A stretch of 64,000 bases of DNA from Rhodanobacter lindaniclasticus (GTDB taxonomy: Bacteria; Pseudomonadota; Gammaproteobacteria; Xanthomonadales; Rhodanobacteraceae). Position 1 is the stretch's first letter; each line of letters starts with the position of its first letter. Where the stretch lies: NCBI RefSeq assembly GCF_004799035.1, contig NZ_MWIO01000013.1, forward strand, positions 62,001 to 126,000, read 5' to 3'. A program made the position numbers and the translations under genes. Below are positions 10,884 through 21,454 of this stretch, piece by piece. Under the pieces are notes generated by a model, which saw only the letters and a program-made list of their open reading frames with translations, was not told the DNA's origin and searched no databases.

Positions 10884-12275
10884 TCAATCGTCGGCGAACA
10901 GCTTGCCGGGGTTGAGGATGCCCCGCGGGTCGAACACCTTGCGCACGCCACGCATCAGGGCGATTTCCGCCGCGTCGCGGGTGCTGTCCAGGTAGGCCCG
11001 CTTGACCAGGCCGATGCCGTGTTCCGCCGAGATGCTGCCGCCATGGCGCTGCAGCGTGTCCGCCAGCAGGTGGGTGACGTGTTCGCACTGTTCGATGAAC
11101 GCGGCCTCGGCAAGATCATCCGGCCGCAACACGTTGATGTGCAGGTTGCCGTCACCGATGTGGCCGAACCAGATCACTTCGGCCCGCGGATACTTGCGTG
11201 CCAGCAAGGCCTGCATCTCGTGCAGGAACGCCGGCACCGCACCGACCCGCACCGCGATGTCGTTCTTGTACGGCCGCCGCGGCGCCAGGCTCTCGGTGAT
11301 GCCTTCGCGCAGCCGCCACAGCGCGGCAGCCTGCGCCTCGCTCTGCGCGATCACGCCGTCGCTGACCCAACCCTGCTCCAGTGCCTGCTCGAACACGGCC
11401 AGCGCCGCTTCCTGCTGTCGTTCGTCGGCGGCGTCGAACTCGGTGACCACGTAGTACGGATGGTCCCCGTCGATGGCGCGCTGCGCACCGTGTGCCAGTA
11501 CGTGGCGCAGCGCGTGGTCGGTGAAGAATTCGAATGCCTGCAGTTCCAGCCGCGCGCGGAACAGCGCGAATACCTGCATCAGCGCGTCCATGTCCGGCAG
11601 CGCCAGCAGCATCACCTGCGAGGGCGGCGGCGGATCGGTGAGCTTCAGCGTCGCCTCCACCACGATGCCCAGCGTGCCTTCCGAGCCCACCAGCAACTGG
11701 CGGAAATCGTAGCCGCTGGAGTTCTTCACCAGGCCGCGATTGAGTTCGAGCAGCTCCCCGTTGCCGGCGACCACCTTCAACCCGGCGATCCACTCGCGCG
11801 TGTTGCCATAGCGGATTACCCGTATGCCGCCGGCGTTGGTGGCGATGTTGCCGCCGATCGAACACGAGCCGCGCGCCGCGAAATCGACCGGATAGATCAA
11901 TCCATGCTGGCGTGCCGCGTCATGGACGTGCTGCAGGATCATCCCCGCCTGCACGGTGAGGGTGCGATCGACCGCATCGAAGCCGAGCACGCGCTGCATC
12001 CGCTCCAGGCTGAGTACCAGCTCGCCATTGGCTGCAACGGCGCCGCCGGACAAACCGGTACGCCCGCCCGAGGGCACGATCGCCACCGCCTGCTCGTTGG
12101 CCCAGCGCACGATCGCCTGCACCTCCTCCACCGACACCGGCAGGGCAATCGCCAGCGGCGCCGGCGTCCAGCGCCGGGTCCAGTCACGCCCGTAGTGTTC
12201 GAGGTCAGCCGGGGCCGTCAGCAGGCGCAGTTCGGGCAGGCGACGGGACAGATCGGCGAGGCGGTCATGGGACAT
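10884..12275 (-). CDS. FAD-linked D-2-hydroxyglutarate dehydrogenase (GlcD family)
   Basis: 463 residues from ATG 12275 (CCGGAG upstream). The N-terminal FAD-binding-4 domain shows VPSGGRTGLSGG and GSCSIGGNIATNAGG. The C-terminal FAD-oxidase domain has the metal site GHIGDGNLHINV and SAEHGIG. The family covers D-lactate, glycolate and D-2-hydroxyglutarate dehydrogenases. Divergence from serA is the reason for this call: in Pseudomonas the same pair recycles D-2-hydroxyglutarate made by SerA from 2-ketoglutarate, which drives serine synthesis. Electrons probably pass to an electron-transfer flavoprotein. Substrate assignment is inference from family and neighbourhood. Confidence 0.8.
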   Translation of the reverse strand: MSHDRLADLSRRLPELRLLTAPADLEHYGRDWTRRWTPAPLAIALPVSVEEVQAIVRWANEQAVAIVPSGGRTGLSGGAVAANGELVLSLERMQRVLGFDAVDRTLTVQAGMILQHVHDAARQHGLIYPVDFAARGSCSIGGNIATNAGGIRVIRYGNTREWIAGLKVVAGNGELLELNRGLVKNSSGYDFRQLLVGSEGTLGIVVEATLKLTDPPPPSQVMLLALPDMDALMQVFALFRARLELQAFEFFTDHALRHVLAHGAQRAIDGDHPYYVVTEFDAADERQQEAALAVFEQALEQGWVSDGVIAQSEAQAAALWRLREGITESLAPRRPYKNDIAVRVGAVPAFLHEMQALLARKYPRAEVIWFGHIGDGNLHINVLRPDDLAEAAFIEQCEHVTHLLADTLQRHGGSISAEHGIGLVKRAYLDSTRDAAEIALMRGVRKVFDPRGILNPGKLFADD

Positions 12276-12397
12276 GCGGCGGCTCCGGGGTGTCCGCACA
12301 GACTGCCAGCCGCGCTGGAGCACGTCCAGTGTTGCAGTGCGGCAATTCCTCGCCTACTCTGGACCGACCGCCGCCACCCACCGGACACGCCACGAAG

Positions 12398-13630
12398 ATG
12401 CAGACCTCCTATCCGCGCCAGGACATCAAGGTATTGCTGCTGGAGGGGGTCAGCGCCAGCGCGGTGGAGGTGTTCCACCGGGCGGGCTACAGCCAGGTCG
12501 AGTTGCACGCCAAGTCGCTGCCCGAGGATGAACTCAAGGCGCGCATCGGCGAAGCCCACATCATCGGCATCCGTTCGCGCACGCAACTCACCGCCGAGGT
12601 GCTGGCGCAGGCCAAGCGGCTGATTGCGGTGGGCTGCTTCTGCATCGGCACCAACCAGGTGAACCTGGGCGCCGCCCGCCTGGCCGGCGTGCCGGTGTTC
12701 AACGCGCCCTATTCCAACACCCGCAGCGTGGCCGAACTGGTGATTGCCGAGGCGATCATGCTGCTGCGCGGCATTCCGCAGAAGAACGCGCAATGCCACC
12801 GCGGCGGCTGGGCCAAGTCGGCCAACGGCAGCTACGAGACGCGCGACAAGGTGCTCGGCATCGTCGGCTACGGCCACATCGGCACCCAGGTCGGCGTACT
12901 GGCCGAGAGCCTGGGCATGCGGGTGATCTTCCACGACATCGAGACCAAGCTGGCGCTGGGCAATGCCCGCGCGGTATCCAGCCTGGACGAGCTGCTGGAA
13001 CGCTCGGACGTGGTCACCCTGCACGTGCCGGAGACCCCGGCCACGCAGCTGATGATCCGCGCCGAACAGCTGGCGAAAATGCACGCCGGCGCCATGCTGA
13101 TCAACGCCTCGCGCGGCAGCGTGGTCGACATCGAGGCGCTGGCCACGGCCTTGCGCGAAGGAAAGCTGGCCGGCGCCGCGGTCGACGTGTTCCCGCTCGA
13201 ACCCAAGGGCAACGACGACGCCTTCGTCTCGCCGCTGGTGGGCATGGACAACGTGATCCTGACCCCGCATATCGGCGGCAGCACGCTGGAGGCGCAGGAC
13301 AACATCGGCATCGAGGTCGCCAGCAAGCTGGTGCGCTACAGCGACAACGGCTCGACCCTGTCGGCGGTGAACTTCCCGGAAGTCACCCTGCCCGAACACC
13401 CGCACAGCCGCCGCCTGTTGCACATCCACCGCAACGTGCCGGGCACGCTGTCGCGCATCAACGAACTGTTCTCCGCCGGCAACCTCAACATCGACGCGCA
13501 GTTCTTGCAGACCGACAGCGAGGTGGGCTACGTGGTGATCGACGTCAGCGCCGACGAGGCCCAGGCGAATGCGTTGAAGGCGCAGATGGCGGCGATCCCG
13601 GGGACGCTGCGCAGCCGGGTGCTGTATTGA
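12398..13630 (+). CDS. serA: D-3-phosphoglycerate dehydrogenase
   Basis: 410 residues, the same length as E. coli SerA and closely similar throughout. It catalyses the first step of serine synthesis. Visible are the substrate region IGIRSRTQLT and VGCFCIGTNQVNL, the NAD-binding loop GIVGYGHIGTQVG, the catalytic Arg in INASRGSVVD, the Glu in FPLEPKGNDD and the His in LTPHIGGSTLEAQ. It ends with an ACT domain (about 335-410: LLHIHRNVPGTLSRINELFS) that in E. coli binds serine for feedback inhibition. ATG 12398 matches the family N-terminus. It is divergent from the D-2-hydroxyglutarate dehydrogenase gene with 122 bp between starts and ends at a strong terminator. Confidence 0.97.
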   Translation: MQTSYPRQDIKVLLLEGVSASAVEVFHRAGYSQVELHAKSLPEDELKARIGEAHIIGIRSRTQLTAEVLAQAKRLIAVGCFCIGTNQVNLGAARLAGVPVFNAPYSNTRSVAELVIAEAIMLLRGIPQKNAQCHRGGWAKSANGSYETRDKVLGIVGYGHIGTQVGVLAESLGMRVIFHDIETKLALGNARAVSSLDELLERSDVVTLHVPETPATQLMIRAEQLAKMHAGAMLINASRGSVVDIEALATALREGKLAGAAVDVFPLEPKGNDDAFVSPLVGMDNVILTPHIGGSTLEAQDNIGIEVASKLVRYSDNGSTLSAVNFPEVTLPEHPHSRRLLHIHRNVPGTLSRINELFSAGNLNIDAQFLQTDSEVGYVVIDVSADEAQANALKAQMAAIPGTLRSRVLY

Positions 13631-13657
13631 ACGCCCGAGTCCCGAATCCCGAACATG

Positions 13658-13684
13658 AAAAAAGCGCCCAATAGGCGCTTTTTT
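13658..13684. terminator. Bidirectional intrinsic terminator between serA and tRNA-Pro
   Basis: AAAAAAGCGCC-CAATA-GGCGCTTTTTT: a compact GC stem with A and T tracts on both sides. It ends serA on plus and, on minus, the thrS-to-tRNA-Pro transcript that converges on it. A short GGGATTC-type repeat remnant (TCCCGAATCCCGAA, 13639-13652) lies between the serA stop and the hairpin. Confidence 0.9.
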
Positions 13685-13699
13685 TGTCTGAAACCGAAT

Positions 13700-13776
13700 T
13701 GGTCGGGGCGGCCGGATTCGAACCGACGACCCTCTGCCCCCCAGGCAGATGCGCTACCAGGCTGCGCTACGCCCCG
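13700..13776 (-). tRNA. tRNA-Pro (anticodon GGG)
   Basis: 77 nt including an encoded CCA (13700-13702). The acceptor arm CGGGGCG pairs with CGCCCCG; D-loop GCGCAGCCTGGTAGCGC; anticodon stem-loop TCTGC-CTGGGGG-GCAGA with anticodon GGG; T arm GGTTCGAATCC. It reads proline codons CCC/CCU. It lies between the merR-like gene and the bidirectional terminator, so it is probably processed from the end of the translation operon. Confidence 0.97.
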
Positions 13777-13829
13777 ACGAAACGGCGATTCTAGCAGCTT
13801 GTGGCGCGCTGCCGGAAGCGGGATCTCGC

Positions 13830-14186
13830 TCAGCGACGCAGCAGCGTCAGCACTTCTTCCAGCTCCATCCGCACCTGACGCACGATCTGGTGCGACATGC
13901 TGGATTCCAGTCGTGCCTGCGGGCCTTCCAGCCGTGCGCGCGCGCCGGTAATGGTGAAGCCCTCGTCGTACAGCAGCGAGCGGATCTGGCGGATCATCAG
14001 CACGTCGTGGCGCTGGTAATAACGGCGGTTGCCACGGCGCTTGACGGGGTTGAGGGCCGGAAACTCCTGCTCCCAGTACCTCAGCACGTGGGGCTTCACA
14101 CCGCACAGCTCGCCCACTTCACCGATGGTGAAGTAGCGCTTGGCCGGGATGGCCGGCAGTTCGGTGTTATTCCCTTGATCCAGCAT
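13830..14186 (-). CDS. MerR-family transcriptional regulator
   Basis: 118 residues. The N-terminal winged helix-turn-helix reads [20 protein letters not shown], then [20 protein letters not shown], typical of the short MerR homologues that follow ihfA in many gammaproteobacteria. A C-terminal helix (about 85-118) likely dimerises; there is no cysteine cluster, so it is not a metal sensor of the classic type. It overlaps the ihfA 3' end by 20 bp, indicating translational coupling. Ligand and targets unknown. Confidence 0.88.
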   Translation of the reverse strand: MLDQGNNTELPAIPAKRYFTIGEVGELCGVKPHVLRYWEQEFPALNPVKRRGNRRYYQRHDVLMIRQIRSLLYDEGFTITGARARLEGPQARLESSMSHQIVRQVRMELEEVLTLLRR

Positions 14187-14466
14187 AGCCTTCGACTCTC
14201 ACCTTGAGTTTCTGCCCCGGTCGGAACGTCACCACCCGCCGCGCGGAGATCGGGATCTCCTCGCCGGTCTTGGGGTTGCGCCCCGGCCGCTGGTTCTTCA
14301 TGCGCAGGTCGAAATTGCCGAAGCCGGACAGCTTCACCTGCTCGCCGTTCTCCAGCGCGCCGCGCACTACCTCGAAGTAGGCATCCACGAATTCCTTGGC
14401 CTCACGCTTGTTGAGACCCACGTCGAGGAAAAGCCGCTCGGCCATTTCCGCCTTGGTCAGCGCCAT
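14167..14466 (-). CDS. ihfA: Integration host factor alpha subunit
   Basis: 99 residues: [20 protein letters not shown] at the start, then the flexible arm with the DNA-intercalating proline in [20 protein letters not shown] alpha pairs with IHF beta to bend DNA at specific sites in transcription, replication and recombination. The start codon lies one base after the pheT stop, so it is co-translated with pheST as in E. coli. Length is that of the family. Confidence 0.97.
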   Translation of the reverse strand: MALTKAEMAERLFLDVGLNKREAKEFVDAYFEVVRGALENGEQVKLSGFGNFDLRMKNQRPGRNPKTGEEIPISARRVVTFRPGQKLKVRVEGYAGSRE

Positions 14467-14467
14467 C

Positions 14468-16900
14468 TCATCCTCGCAGTTTCCCCTGGCATGTCTGCTC
14501 CAACGCGTTCACCGCTTCGCGTACCCAGTGATCCGCGTCGTCATCTGTAAGGGTGCGTGAAGCGTCCTGCAAAATCAAGCCCATAGCGAGACTCTTTCGG
14601 CCTGCTTCGACGCCTTTGCCACTGTAACGGTCGAACAACCGCAGCTCCCGCAGCCGCGCGCCCAGCGTGCCGCGAACGGTTTGTTCGATCCGTGACCAGC
14701 TGACGCTTTCCGGCAAGTCCATCGCGATATCGCGGCGCACCGCCGGGAAGCGCGGGATCGCGGTCGCCCGGGGCAGGCGACGCGCCAGCAGCGGCTCCAG
14801 CGCCACTTCCAGCACGTGCACATCGGGGCCGAGATCGAGCTCCCGCGCCAGCCCGGGATGCAAGGCGCCGAGATAGCCGACCGTCTCGCCATCTCGCGCG
14901 ACGCGGGCGCCGCGGCCCGGATGCAGCCAGGACGGCAGTTCATCGGCATGGATCGACCAGCGCTCCGGCTCGCCGCCCCAGGCGATCAGCGCATCCAGGT
15001 CACCTTTGAGATCGTGGAAATCGAGCGTGCGCGACGGCTCGCCCCATTGTTCGGCGCGCGCGTTGCCGCTGGCCACGATGGCCAGGCTGGGCGTTTCCAC
15101 CGGCGGGTCGCCGGCCTGCGGATGCGTCAGGCCGTGGATGCCCGGCTCCTCGCGCCCGACCGGACCGTGCCGGAACACCCGCGCCACTTCGAACAGGCGC
15201 ACACGACCCTGCTGGCGTGCGCGGTTGTGCCGCAACGCCTCGACCAGGCCCGGCAACAGCGAGGGGCGCATCACCGCCAGGTCGGCCGACAGCGGATTGG
15301 CCAGGGGCACCACTCGCTCGTTGAAGCCCCAGCTGGAGAGCAACTGGGCCGCCACGAACGACAGGTTGACGGCTTCATAGTAGCCACGCGCCGCCAGTTG
15401 CTCGCGCAGCGCCAGCTCGTTGATGCGTGCTTCGGGCTCGATCGCCAGCGCCAGCGCGCCGGACGGCGAATGAGTCGGGATCTTGTCGTAGCCGAAGATG
15501 CGCGCGACCTCCTCGATCAGGTCTTCCTCGCGCTCGATGTCGAAGCGGCCGCTCGGCGCGGTGACCTGCCAGCCATCGGCGGTCGTTTCCACCCGCATGC
15601 CCAGCGCGGTGAAGATACGCGCCACCTCGGCGTCCGCCACGTCCGCCCCGAGCACGCGCTTCAGGCGTGCGCGGCGCAAGGTCAGGGGCACCGGCTGCGG
15701 CAGGTCCGCGGCGTTCTCGGCCACCAGCACCGGGCCGGCCCGACCACCGGCAATCGCCAGCAGCAGTTCGCTGGCGCGCTCCAGCGCGCGACGCGGCAAG
15801 CCCGGATCGACGCCGCGCTCGAAGCGGTGCGAGGCATCGGTGTGCAGGCCCAGCTTGCGTGCGCGGCCCATGATCGCGGCCGGAGCGAAATGCGCGGACT
15901 CCAGAAACACGTTGCGCGTGGCGTCGGTGACGCGCGAGTCGTGGCCGCCCATCACGCCGGCCACCGCCAGCGCCTTCTTTTCGTCGGCGATCACCACGAA
16001 ACCTTCGTCGAGTTTTGCCTCGTTGCCGTCGAGCAGTTTCAGCGTCTCGCCGGTGTGCGCGTGGCGCACCACAATGTCGCCGTCCAGCGTATCGTCGTCG
16101 AAGGCGTGCATGGGCTGGCCCAATTCCAGCATCACGTAATTGGTGACGTCGACCACCGCGTTGATCGGGCGCAGGCCGGCGCGGCGCAGGCGCTCGGCCA
16201 GCCACAGCGGGGTTTTCGCCGCCAGGTCGATACCCTCGATGATGCGCCCGAGATAGCGCGGCGCATCCTTGCCCGCCTCCAGGCGGATGCCGCGGCGCGC
16301 TTCGCTGCTCACGGGCACCGCCGCCTGCGCGACTGTCTTCACGTGACTGCCGAACAGCGCGGCCACGTCATGTGCCAGGCCGACCAGGCCGAGACAGTCG
16401 GGGCGGTTCGGAGTGAGCTTCAGTTCGAAGCTGGCGTCGGGCAGGCCGAGGTAGGCTGCCAGCGGCTTGCCCACCGGCGCATCCAGGGGCAGTTCCAGCA
16501 GGCCGGAGGCATCGGCGTCGATGCCCAGTTCCTTCGCCGAACACAACATGCCGAACGATTCCACGCCACGCAGCTTGGCCGCCTTGATGGCGATGCCACC
16601 CGGCAACGTCGCGCCCACCGTCGCCAGCGGCACCTTGATGCCCACCCGCGCGTTCGGCGCACCGCACACGATCTGCAGCGGCTCGCCCTGCCCGGCATCG
16701 ACCTTGCACACCTGCAGCCGGTCGGCTTGAGGATGTTTCTCGGCCGCGACGATCTCGGCCACCACCACGCCAGCCAACCCATCACCCAGCGGCGTGAGCT
16801 CTTCCACCTCCAGCCCGGCCATGGTCAGCGCATGCGCCAATGCCGCACGGTCAGCGTTGACCTCGACCAGTTCACGCAGCCAGTTTTCGGAGAATTTCAT
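14468..16900 (-). CDS. pheT: Phenylalanyl-tRNA synthetase beta subunit
   Basis: 810 residues, slightly longer than the E. coli protein (795). It forms the alpha2-beta2 enzyme with PheS. The order is: N-terminal [15 protein letters not shown], the tRNA-binding OB domain (about 40-150), the B3/B4 editing domain (about 210-385), the B5 domain (about 405-475), the catalytic-like core with [13 protein letters not shown] earlier and [20 protein letters not shown], and the C-terminal FDX-ACB domain (about 715-808: [14 protein letters not shown]). Start ATG 16900 matches the family. A repeat element fills the 99-bp gap to pheS. Confidence 0.96.
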   Translation of the reverse strand: MKFSENWLRELVEVNADRAALAHALTMAGLEVEELTPLGDGLAGVVVAEIVAAEKHPQADRLQVCKVDAGQGEPLQIVCGAPNARVGIKVPLATVGATLPGGIAIKAAKLRGVESFGMLCSAKELGIDADASGLLELPLDAPVGKPLAAYLGLPDASFELKLTPNRPDCLGLVGLAHDVAALFGSHVKTVAQAAVPVSSEARRGIRLEAGKDAPRYLGRIIEGIDLAAKTPLWLAERLRRAGLRPINAVVDVTNYVMLELGQPMHAFDDDTLDGDIVVRHAHTGETLKLLDGNEAKLDEGFVVIADEKKALAVAGVMGGHDSRVTDATRNVFLESAHFAPAAIMGRARKLGLHTDASHRFERGVDPGLPRRALERASELLLAIAGGRAGPVLVAENAADLPQPVPLTLRRARLKRVLGADVADAEVARIFTALGMRVETTADGWQVTAPSGRFDIEREEDLIEEVARIFGYDKIPTHSPSGALALAIEPEARINELALREQLAARGYYEAVNLSFVAAQLLSSWGFNERVVPLANPLSADLAVMRPSLLPGLVEALRHNRARQQGRVRLFEVARVFRHGPVGREEPGIHGLTHPQAGDPPVETPSLAIVASGNARAEQWGEPSRTLDFHDLKGDLDALIAWGGEPERWSIHADELPSWLHPGRGARVARDGETVGYLGALHPGLARELDLGPDVHVLEVALEPLLARRLPRATAIPRFPAVRRDIAMDLPESVSWSRIEQTVRGTLGARLRELRLFDRYSGKGVEAGRKSLAMGLILQDASRTLTDDDADHWVREAVNALEQTCQGKLRG

Positions 16901-16910
16901 GGTTTGAGTC

Positions 16911-16995
16911 CGGGATTCGGGATTGGGGATTCGGGATTCGGAAAGGCAGGCATCCGAGGCTCTTGCGAATCCCGAATCCCCAACCCCGAATCCCG
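16911..16995. repeat. GGGATTC-type inverted repeat between pheS and pheT
   Basis: Two 30-base arms (16911-16940 and 16966-16995) built from degenerate GGGATTCG heptads are complementary in 29 of 30 positions and are separated by 25 bases. The element begins four bases after the pheS stop and ends 10 bp before the pheT start. In RNA it would form a very stable hairpin inside the pheST message. Confidence 0.85.
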
Positions 16996-16999
16996 CTTC

Positions 17000-18073
<1,074 letters not shown>

Positions 18074-18092
18074 CTATCGTCGCAGGCGACGA

Positions 18093-18452
18093 TCAAGCAG
18101 CCAGGGCGGCCTTCGCCTTGTCAGCGATGGCCCCGAACGCCTTGATGTCGTGCACGGCGATATCAGCCAGGACCTTGCGGTCGACGGTGATGCCCGCCTT
18201 GCTCAACCCATTGATCAGGCGGCTGTAGGAAAGCCCGAACATGCGCGCGGCAGCGTTGATGCGCACGATCCACAGTGCACGGAACTGGCGCTTGCGCTGC
18301 TTGCGGCCGATATAGGCGTACTGACCGGCCTTGATGACGGCCTGGTTGGCGACGCGGAAGACCTTGCGACGGGCGTTGTAGTAGCCCTTGGCGCGGCCGA
18401 TGATGGTCTTGTGACGACGACGAGCGGTGACGCCACGCTTTACACGAGCCAT
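18093..18452 (-). CDS. rplT: 50S ribosomal protein L20
   Basis: 119 residues, [20 protein letters not shown] at the start, then the [21 protein letters not shown] core and the C-terminal [20 protein letters not shown] domain. It is a primary assembly protein of the large subunit. In E. coli it also represses rpmI-rplT translation by binding the mRNA. GAGGAG lies 8 bases before the ATG. The spacing to rpmI is 11 bp. Confidence 0.98.
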   Translation of the reverse strand: MARVKRGVTARRRHKTIIGRAKGYYNARRKVFRVANQAVIKAGQYAYIGRKQRKRQFRALWIVRINAAARMFGLSYSRLINGLSKAGITVDRKVLADIAVHDIKAFGAIADKAKAALAA

Positions 18453-18463
18453 GGTCTATCTCC

Positions 18464-18661
18464 TCACAAGTACGGCAGCATGCGAGCCACGCCCGGGGCG
18501 TCGCACGCCTTGAGGTGGTTCGGGGCACGGAGACCACGCTTGAGCTTGGTCGACTTCTTGGTCAGGATGTGCGACTTGAACGCGTGGCCGCACTTGATCT
18601 TGCCCGACGCGGTCTTGCGAAAACGCTTCGCCGCCGCCCGGTTGGTCTTGATCTTGGGCAT
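18464..18661 (-). CDS. rpmI: 50S ribosomal protein L35
   Basis: 65 residues: [20 protein letters not shown] then the basic [15 protein letters not shown] segment, full family length. ATG 18661 has an AAGGAG Shine-Dalgarno seven bases upstream. It lies between infC and rplT, as in most gammaproteobacteria. Expression is expected to be coupled to rplT and subject to L20 feedback, if the E. coli mechanism holds here. Confidence 0.97.
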   Translation of the reverse strand: MPKIKTNRAAAKRFRKTASGKIKCGHAFKSHILTKKSTKLKRGLRAPNHLKACDAPGVARMLPYL

Positions 18662-18806
18662 GGAATGCTCCTTGAGTGGGAATGATCCCGTTTCTGACTG
18701 ATCTGGCGGCAACCGCGGGTTGCTCTTTCCGTCCTGCCACGATCGGTGCACGACCCTTCCGGCGGGTCGAACCGGTGATTATACGGAGTTCCCTACCCCG
18801 ATACCA

Positions 18807-18883
18807 GTAGGAGCGCACCTTGTGCGCGATGCTCTTGATCTTCACCCAAGCCGAAGAGCATCGCGCACAAGGTGCGCTCCTAC
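18807..18883. repeat. REP pair (BIME) in the infC-rpmI spacer
   Basis: A perfect 30-bp inverted repeat: arm 18807-18836 starts GTAGGAGCGCACCTTGTGCG, the complementary arm is 18854-18883, and the central spacer is 17 bases. Each arm itself contains a small palindrome GCGCAC-CTT-GTGCGC, so this is two REP units facing each other, the usual BIME layout. The 250-bp spacer holds nothing else I can identify. Confidence 0.9.
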
Positions 18884-18911
18884 AAAAGCGACGCCCGAAG
18901 GCATCGGCAGC

Positions 18912-19436
18912 CTATTTCTTCTTCGGCCCGATCATCATGACCATCTGGCGTCCCTCGAGCCGGGGATACGACTCGACCTGGCCGTTGTCACCGACGTCTT
19001 CCTGGATCTTGCGGGCCAGGTTCTGGCCCAGATCCTGGTGCGACATCTCGCGGCCGCGGAAGCGGATGGTGACCTTGACCTTGTCGCCCTCTTCCAGGAA
19101 GCGGAGCATGTTGCGCAGCTTGATCTGGTAGTCGCCCACGTCCGTGACCGGACGGAACTTCACTTCCTTGATCTCGACCTGCTTCTGCTTCTTCTTGGCG
19201 GCCTGGGCTTTCTTCTGGGCTTCGAACTTGAACTTGCCGTAATCCATGATGCGGCATACGGGCGGATCGCCATTGGGCTGGATCTCGACCAGATCCATGC
19301 CGGCTTCCTGCGCCAGCGCCAGTGCTTCGTCACGGCTCAGGATGCCGAGTTGCTCGGAATCCGCGCCAATGACACGCACCCGCGGAACGCGGATTTCCAG
19401 GTTGCGACGATTACCCTTGTTGTCGGTGGTTGCGAT
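18912..19436 (-). CDS. infC: Translation initiation factor IF-3 with an AUC start codon
   Basis: 174 residues if begun at ATC 19436. The N domain reads [16 protein letters not shown] and [20 protein letters not shown], then [19 protein letters not shown]; a Lys-rich linker follows, then the C domain with [20 protein letters not shown] and a terminal MIGPKKK. No ATG, GTG or TTG fits the family N-terminus. ATC lies 8 bases after a GGAGG Shine-Dalgarno (19445-19449) and 44 bp after the thrS stop. IF-3 discriminates against non-AUG starts, and the AUU start of E. coli infC underlies its autoregulation, so an AUC start here is functionally sensible. Confidence 0.93.
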   Translation of the reverse strand: MATTDNKGNRRNLEIRVPRVRVIGADSEQLGILSRDEALALAQEAGMDLVEIQPNGDPPVCRIMDYGKFKFEAQKKAQAAKKKQKQVEIKEVKFRPVTDVGDYQIKLRNMLRFLEEGDKVKVTIRFRGREMSHQDLGQNLARKIQEDVGDNGQVESYPRLEGRQMVMMIGPKKK

Positions 19437-19480
19437 ACCACGATCCTCCAGAAGAATTGATGAAACAGACCGCTCGGCGT

Positions 19481-21382
19481 TCAACGCCGGGTTTCGGTCT
19501 CCAGTCGCTCGATGAAATCGGCCAGCGGCATGCTGCCCAGATCCTCGCCGGAACGGGTACGGACAGAAACCGCGCCCGTCTCCTTCTCGCGGTCGCCGAC
19601 CACGAGCAGATAAGGCACTTTCTGCATCGTATGTTCGCGGATTTTATAGCCGACTTTCTCGTTGCGCAAATCCGATTGTACCCGGAAACCTTTGTCGACA
19701 AGGGCTTGCGTGACCTCGCGGACGTAGCCGGCCTGCGCGTCGGTGATGCTGAACACCATCGCCTGCACCGGTGCCAGCCAGGTCGGCAGCAGGCCGGCGT
19801 GGTGCTCGATCAAAATGCCGATGAAACGCTCCATGGAACCCACGATGGCCCGGTGCAGCATCACCGGATGCTGCTTCCGGGATTGCTCATCGACGTATTC
19901 GGCGCCCAGGCGCTCGGGCATCATGAAATCCACCTGCATGGTGCCGACCTGCCAGTCGCGGCCGATCGAATCGCGCATGTGGTACTCGATCTTGGGGCCG
20001 TAGAAGGCGCCCTCACCCGGCAGTTCGGTCCAGGTCACCCCGGCGGCCGCCAGGGCACCCCGCAGTGCAGCCTCGGCCCGATCCCACACCGCGTCGTCGC
20101 CGATGCGCTGATCCGGGCGCAGCGCGAGGGCGACCTCGATCCTGTCGAAGCCGAAGTCGGCGTAGACCTGCATCGCCTGCCGATGGAAGGCGGTGACCTC
20201 CGGCGCGATCTGCTCGGGCGTGCAGAAGATGTGGCCGTCGTCCTGGGTGAAGGCGCGCACGCGCATGATGCCGTGCAGCGCGCCGGACGGCTCGTTGCGA
20301 TGGCAGCCGCCGAACTCGCCGTAGCGCAACGGCAGGTCGCGGTAGCTGCGCAGGCCCTCGTTGAAGATCTGCACGTGGCCGGGGCAGTTCATCGGGCGCA
20401 GCGCGAAGGTGTGCTTCTCCGACTCGGTGAAGAACATGTTCTCCTTGTAGTTGTCCCAGTGCCCGGACTTTTTCCACAGCGACACGTCCAGCACCATCGG
20501 GCAGCGCACTTCCTGGTAGCCGCTGCTGCGGTAGACATTGCGCATGTACTGCTCTACCTGCTGCCAGATCGCCCAGCCGTTCGGGTGCCAGAACACCATG
20601 CCGGGGCTTTCTTCCTGCTGGTGGAACAGGTCCAGCTGCTTGCCGATCTTGCGATGGTCGCGCTTCTCGGCCTCTTCCAGCTGGAACAGGTAGGCCTTCA
20701 GGTCCTTGTCGTTGAGCCAGGCGGTGCCGTAGATGCGGCTGAGCATCGCGTTGTTCGAATCGCCGCGCCAGTACGCGCCAGCCACCTTCATCAGCTTGAA
20801 CGAATGCAGCTTGCCGGTGTTCGGCACGTGCGGACCGCGGCACAGGTCGGTGAATTCGCCCTGCGAATACAGTGACAGGTCCTGGTCGGCCGGAATGCCC
20901 TCGATGATCTCGGCCTTGTAGTGCTCGCCCAGGCCGCGGAAGAATGCCACCGCGTCGTCGCGCGATTTGACGCTGCGCGTGACCGGCAACTGCTCGGCCA
21001 CGATCTTGTGCATTTCCGCTTCGATCTTCGGCAAGTCTTCGGGCGTGAACGGACGCTCGTAGGCGAAGTCGTAATAGAAGCCGTTGTCGATCACCGGGCC
21101 GATGGTGACCTGCGCGCCGGGAAACAGCCGCTGCACGGCCTGGCCCATCAGGTGTGCGGTGGAGTGGCGCAGGATCTCCAGCGCCTCGGGGCTTTTCTCG
21201 GTGACGATCTGCAGGCTGGCGTCATGCTCGATCGGGAAACTGGCGTCGACCAGCTTGCCGTCGACCTTGCCGGCCAGGGTCGCCTTGGCCAGGCCGGCGC
21301 CAATCGAGGCGGCCACGTCCTGCACGGTGACGGGGTGTTCGAACGGCTTCTTGCTGCCGTCGGGGAGCGTAATCTCGATCAT
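19481..21382 (-). CDS. thrS: Threonyl-tRNA synthetase
   Basis: 633 residues from ATG 21382 (E. coli 642). It charges tRNA-Thr and edits mischarged Ser. The N-terminal TGS domain (about 1-60: [20 protein letters not shown]) is followed by the editing domain with [10 protein letters not shown], a class II core with YREVR-type [15 protein letters not shown], the zinc Cys in [12 protein letters not shown], and the C-terminal anticodon-binding domain (about 535-630). It is the first gene of the infC-rpmI-rplT-pheST-ihfA block. Its leader contains a Thr-rich peptide and a terminator (listed separately) that together suggest attenuation. Confidence 0.97.
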   Translation of the reverse strand: MIEITLPDGSKKPFEHPVTVQDVAASIGAGLAKATLAGKVDGKLVDASFPIEHDASLQIVTEKSPEALEILRHSTAHLMGQAVQRLFPGAQVTIGPVIDNGFYYDFAYERPFTPEDLPKIEAEMHKIVAEQLPVTRSVKSRDDAVAFFRGLGEHYKAEIIEGIPADQDLSLYSQGEFTDLCRGPHVPNTGKLHSFKLMKVAGAYWRGDSNNAMLSRIYGTAWLNDKDLKAYLFQLEEAEKRDHRKIGKQLDLFHQQEESPGMVFWHPNGWAIWQQVEQYMRNVYRSSGYQEVRCPMVLDVSLWKKSGHWDNYKENMFFTESEKHTFALRPMNCPGHVQIFNEGLRSYRDLPLRYGEFGGCHRNEPSGALHGIMRVRAFTQDDGHIFCTPEQIAPEVTAFHRQAMQVYADFGFDRIEVALALRPDQRIGDDAVWDRAEAALRGALAAAGVTWTELPGEGAFYGPKIEYHMRDSIGRDWQVGTMQVDFMMPERLGAEYVDEQSRKQHPVMLHRAIVGSMERFIGILIEHHAGLLPTWLAPVQAMVFSITDAQAGYVREVTQALVDKGFRVQSDLRNEKVGYKIREHTMQKVPYLLVVGDREKETGAVSVRTRSGEDLGSMPLADFIERLETETRR

Positions 21383-21400
21383 TGCGAAAGCTTCTCTGGA

Positions 21401-21427
21401 AAAGCAAAAAAGGGCGCGACGCCCTTT
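21401..21427 (-). terminator. Candidate attenuator terminator in the thrS leader
   Basis: On the minus strand AAAGGGCG (21427-21420), loop TCG, CGCCCTTT (21416-21409), then TTTGCTTTT. The hairpin ends about 25 bases before the thrS start, leaving no room for a promoter after it, so thrS transcription must pass through it. An alternative pairing of ACGCCTT (21446-21440) with AAGGGCGT (21426-21419, one bulged G) would disrupt the terminator. Confidence 0.75.
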
Positions 21428-21454
21428 CTTTGACAAACGAAGGCGTGGTGGCGG

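Noticed and set aside
13700-13776. tRNA-Pro as an integration site
   Set aside because: No integrase, no duplicated tRNA 3' end and core genes on both sides.
16901-16999. Possible CRISPR-like or tandem repeat array
   Set aside because: Heptads are degenerate and arranged as an inverted pair with no unique spacers.
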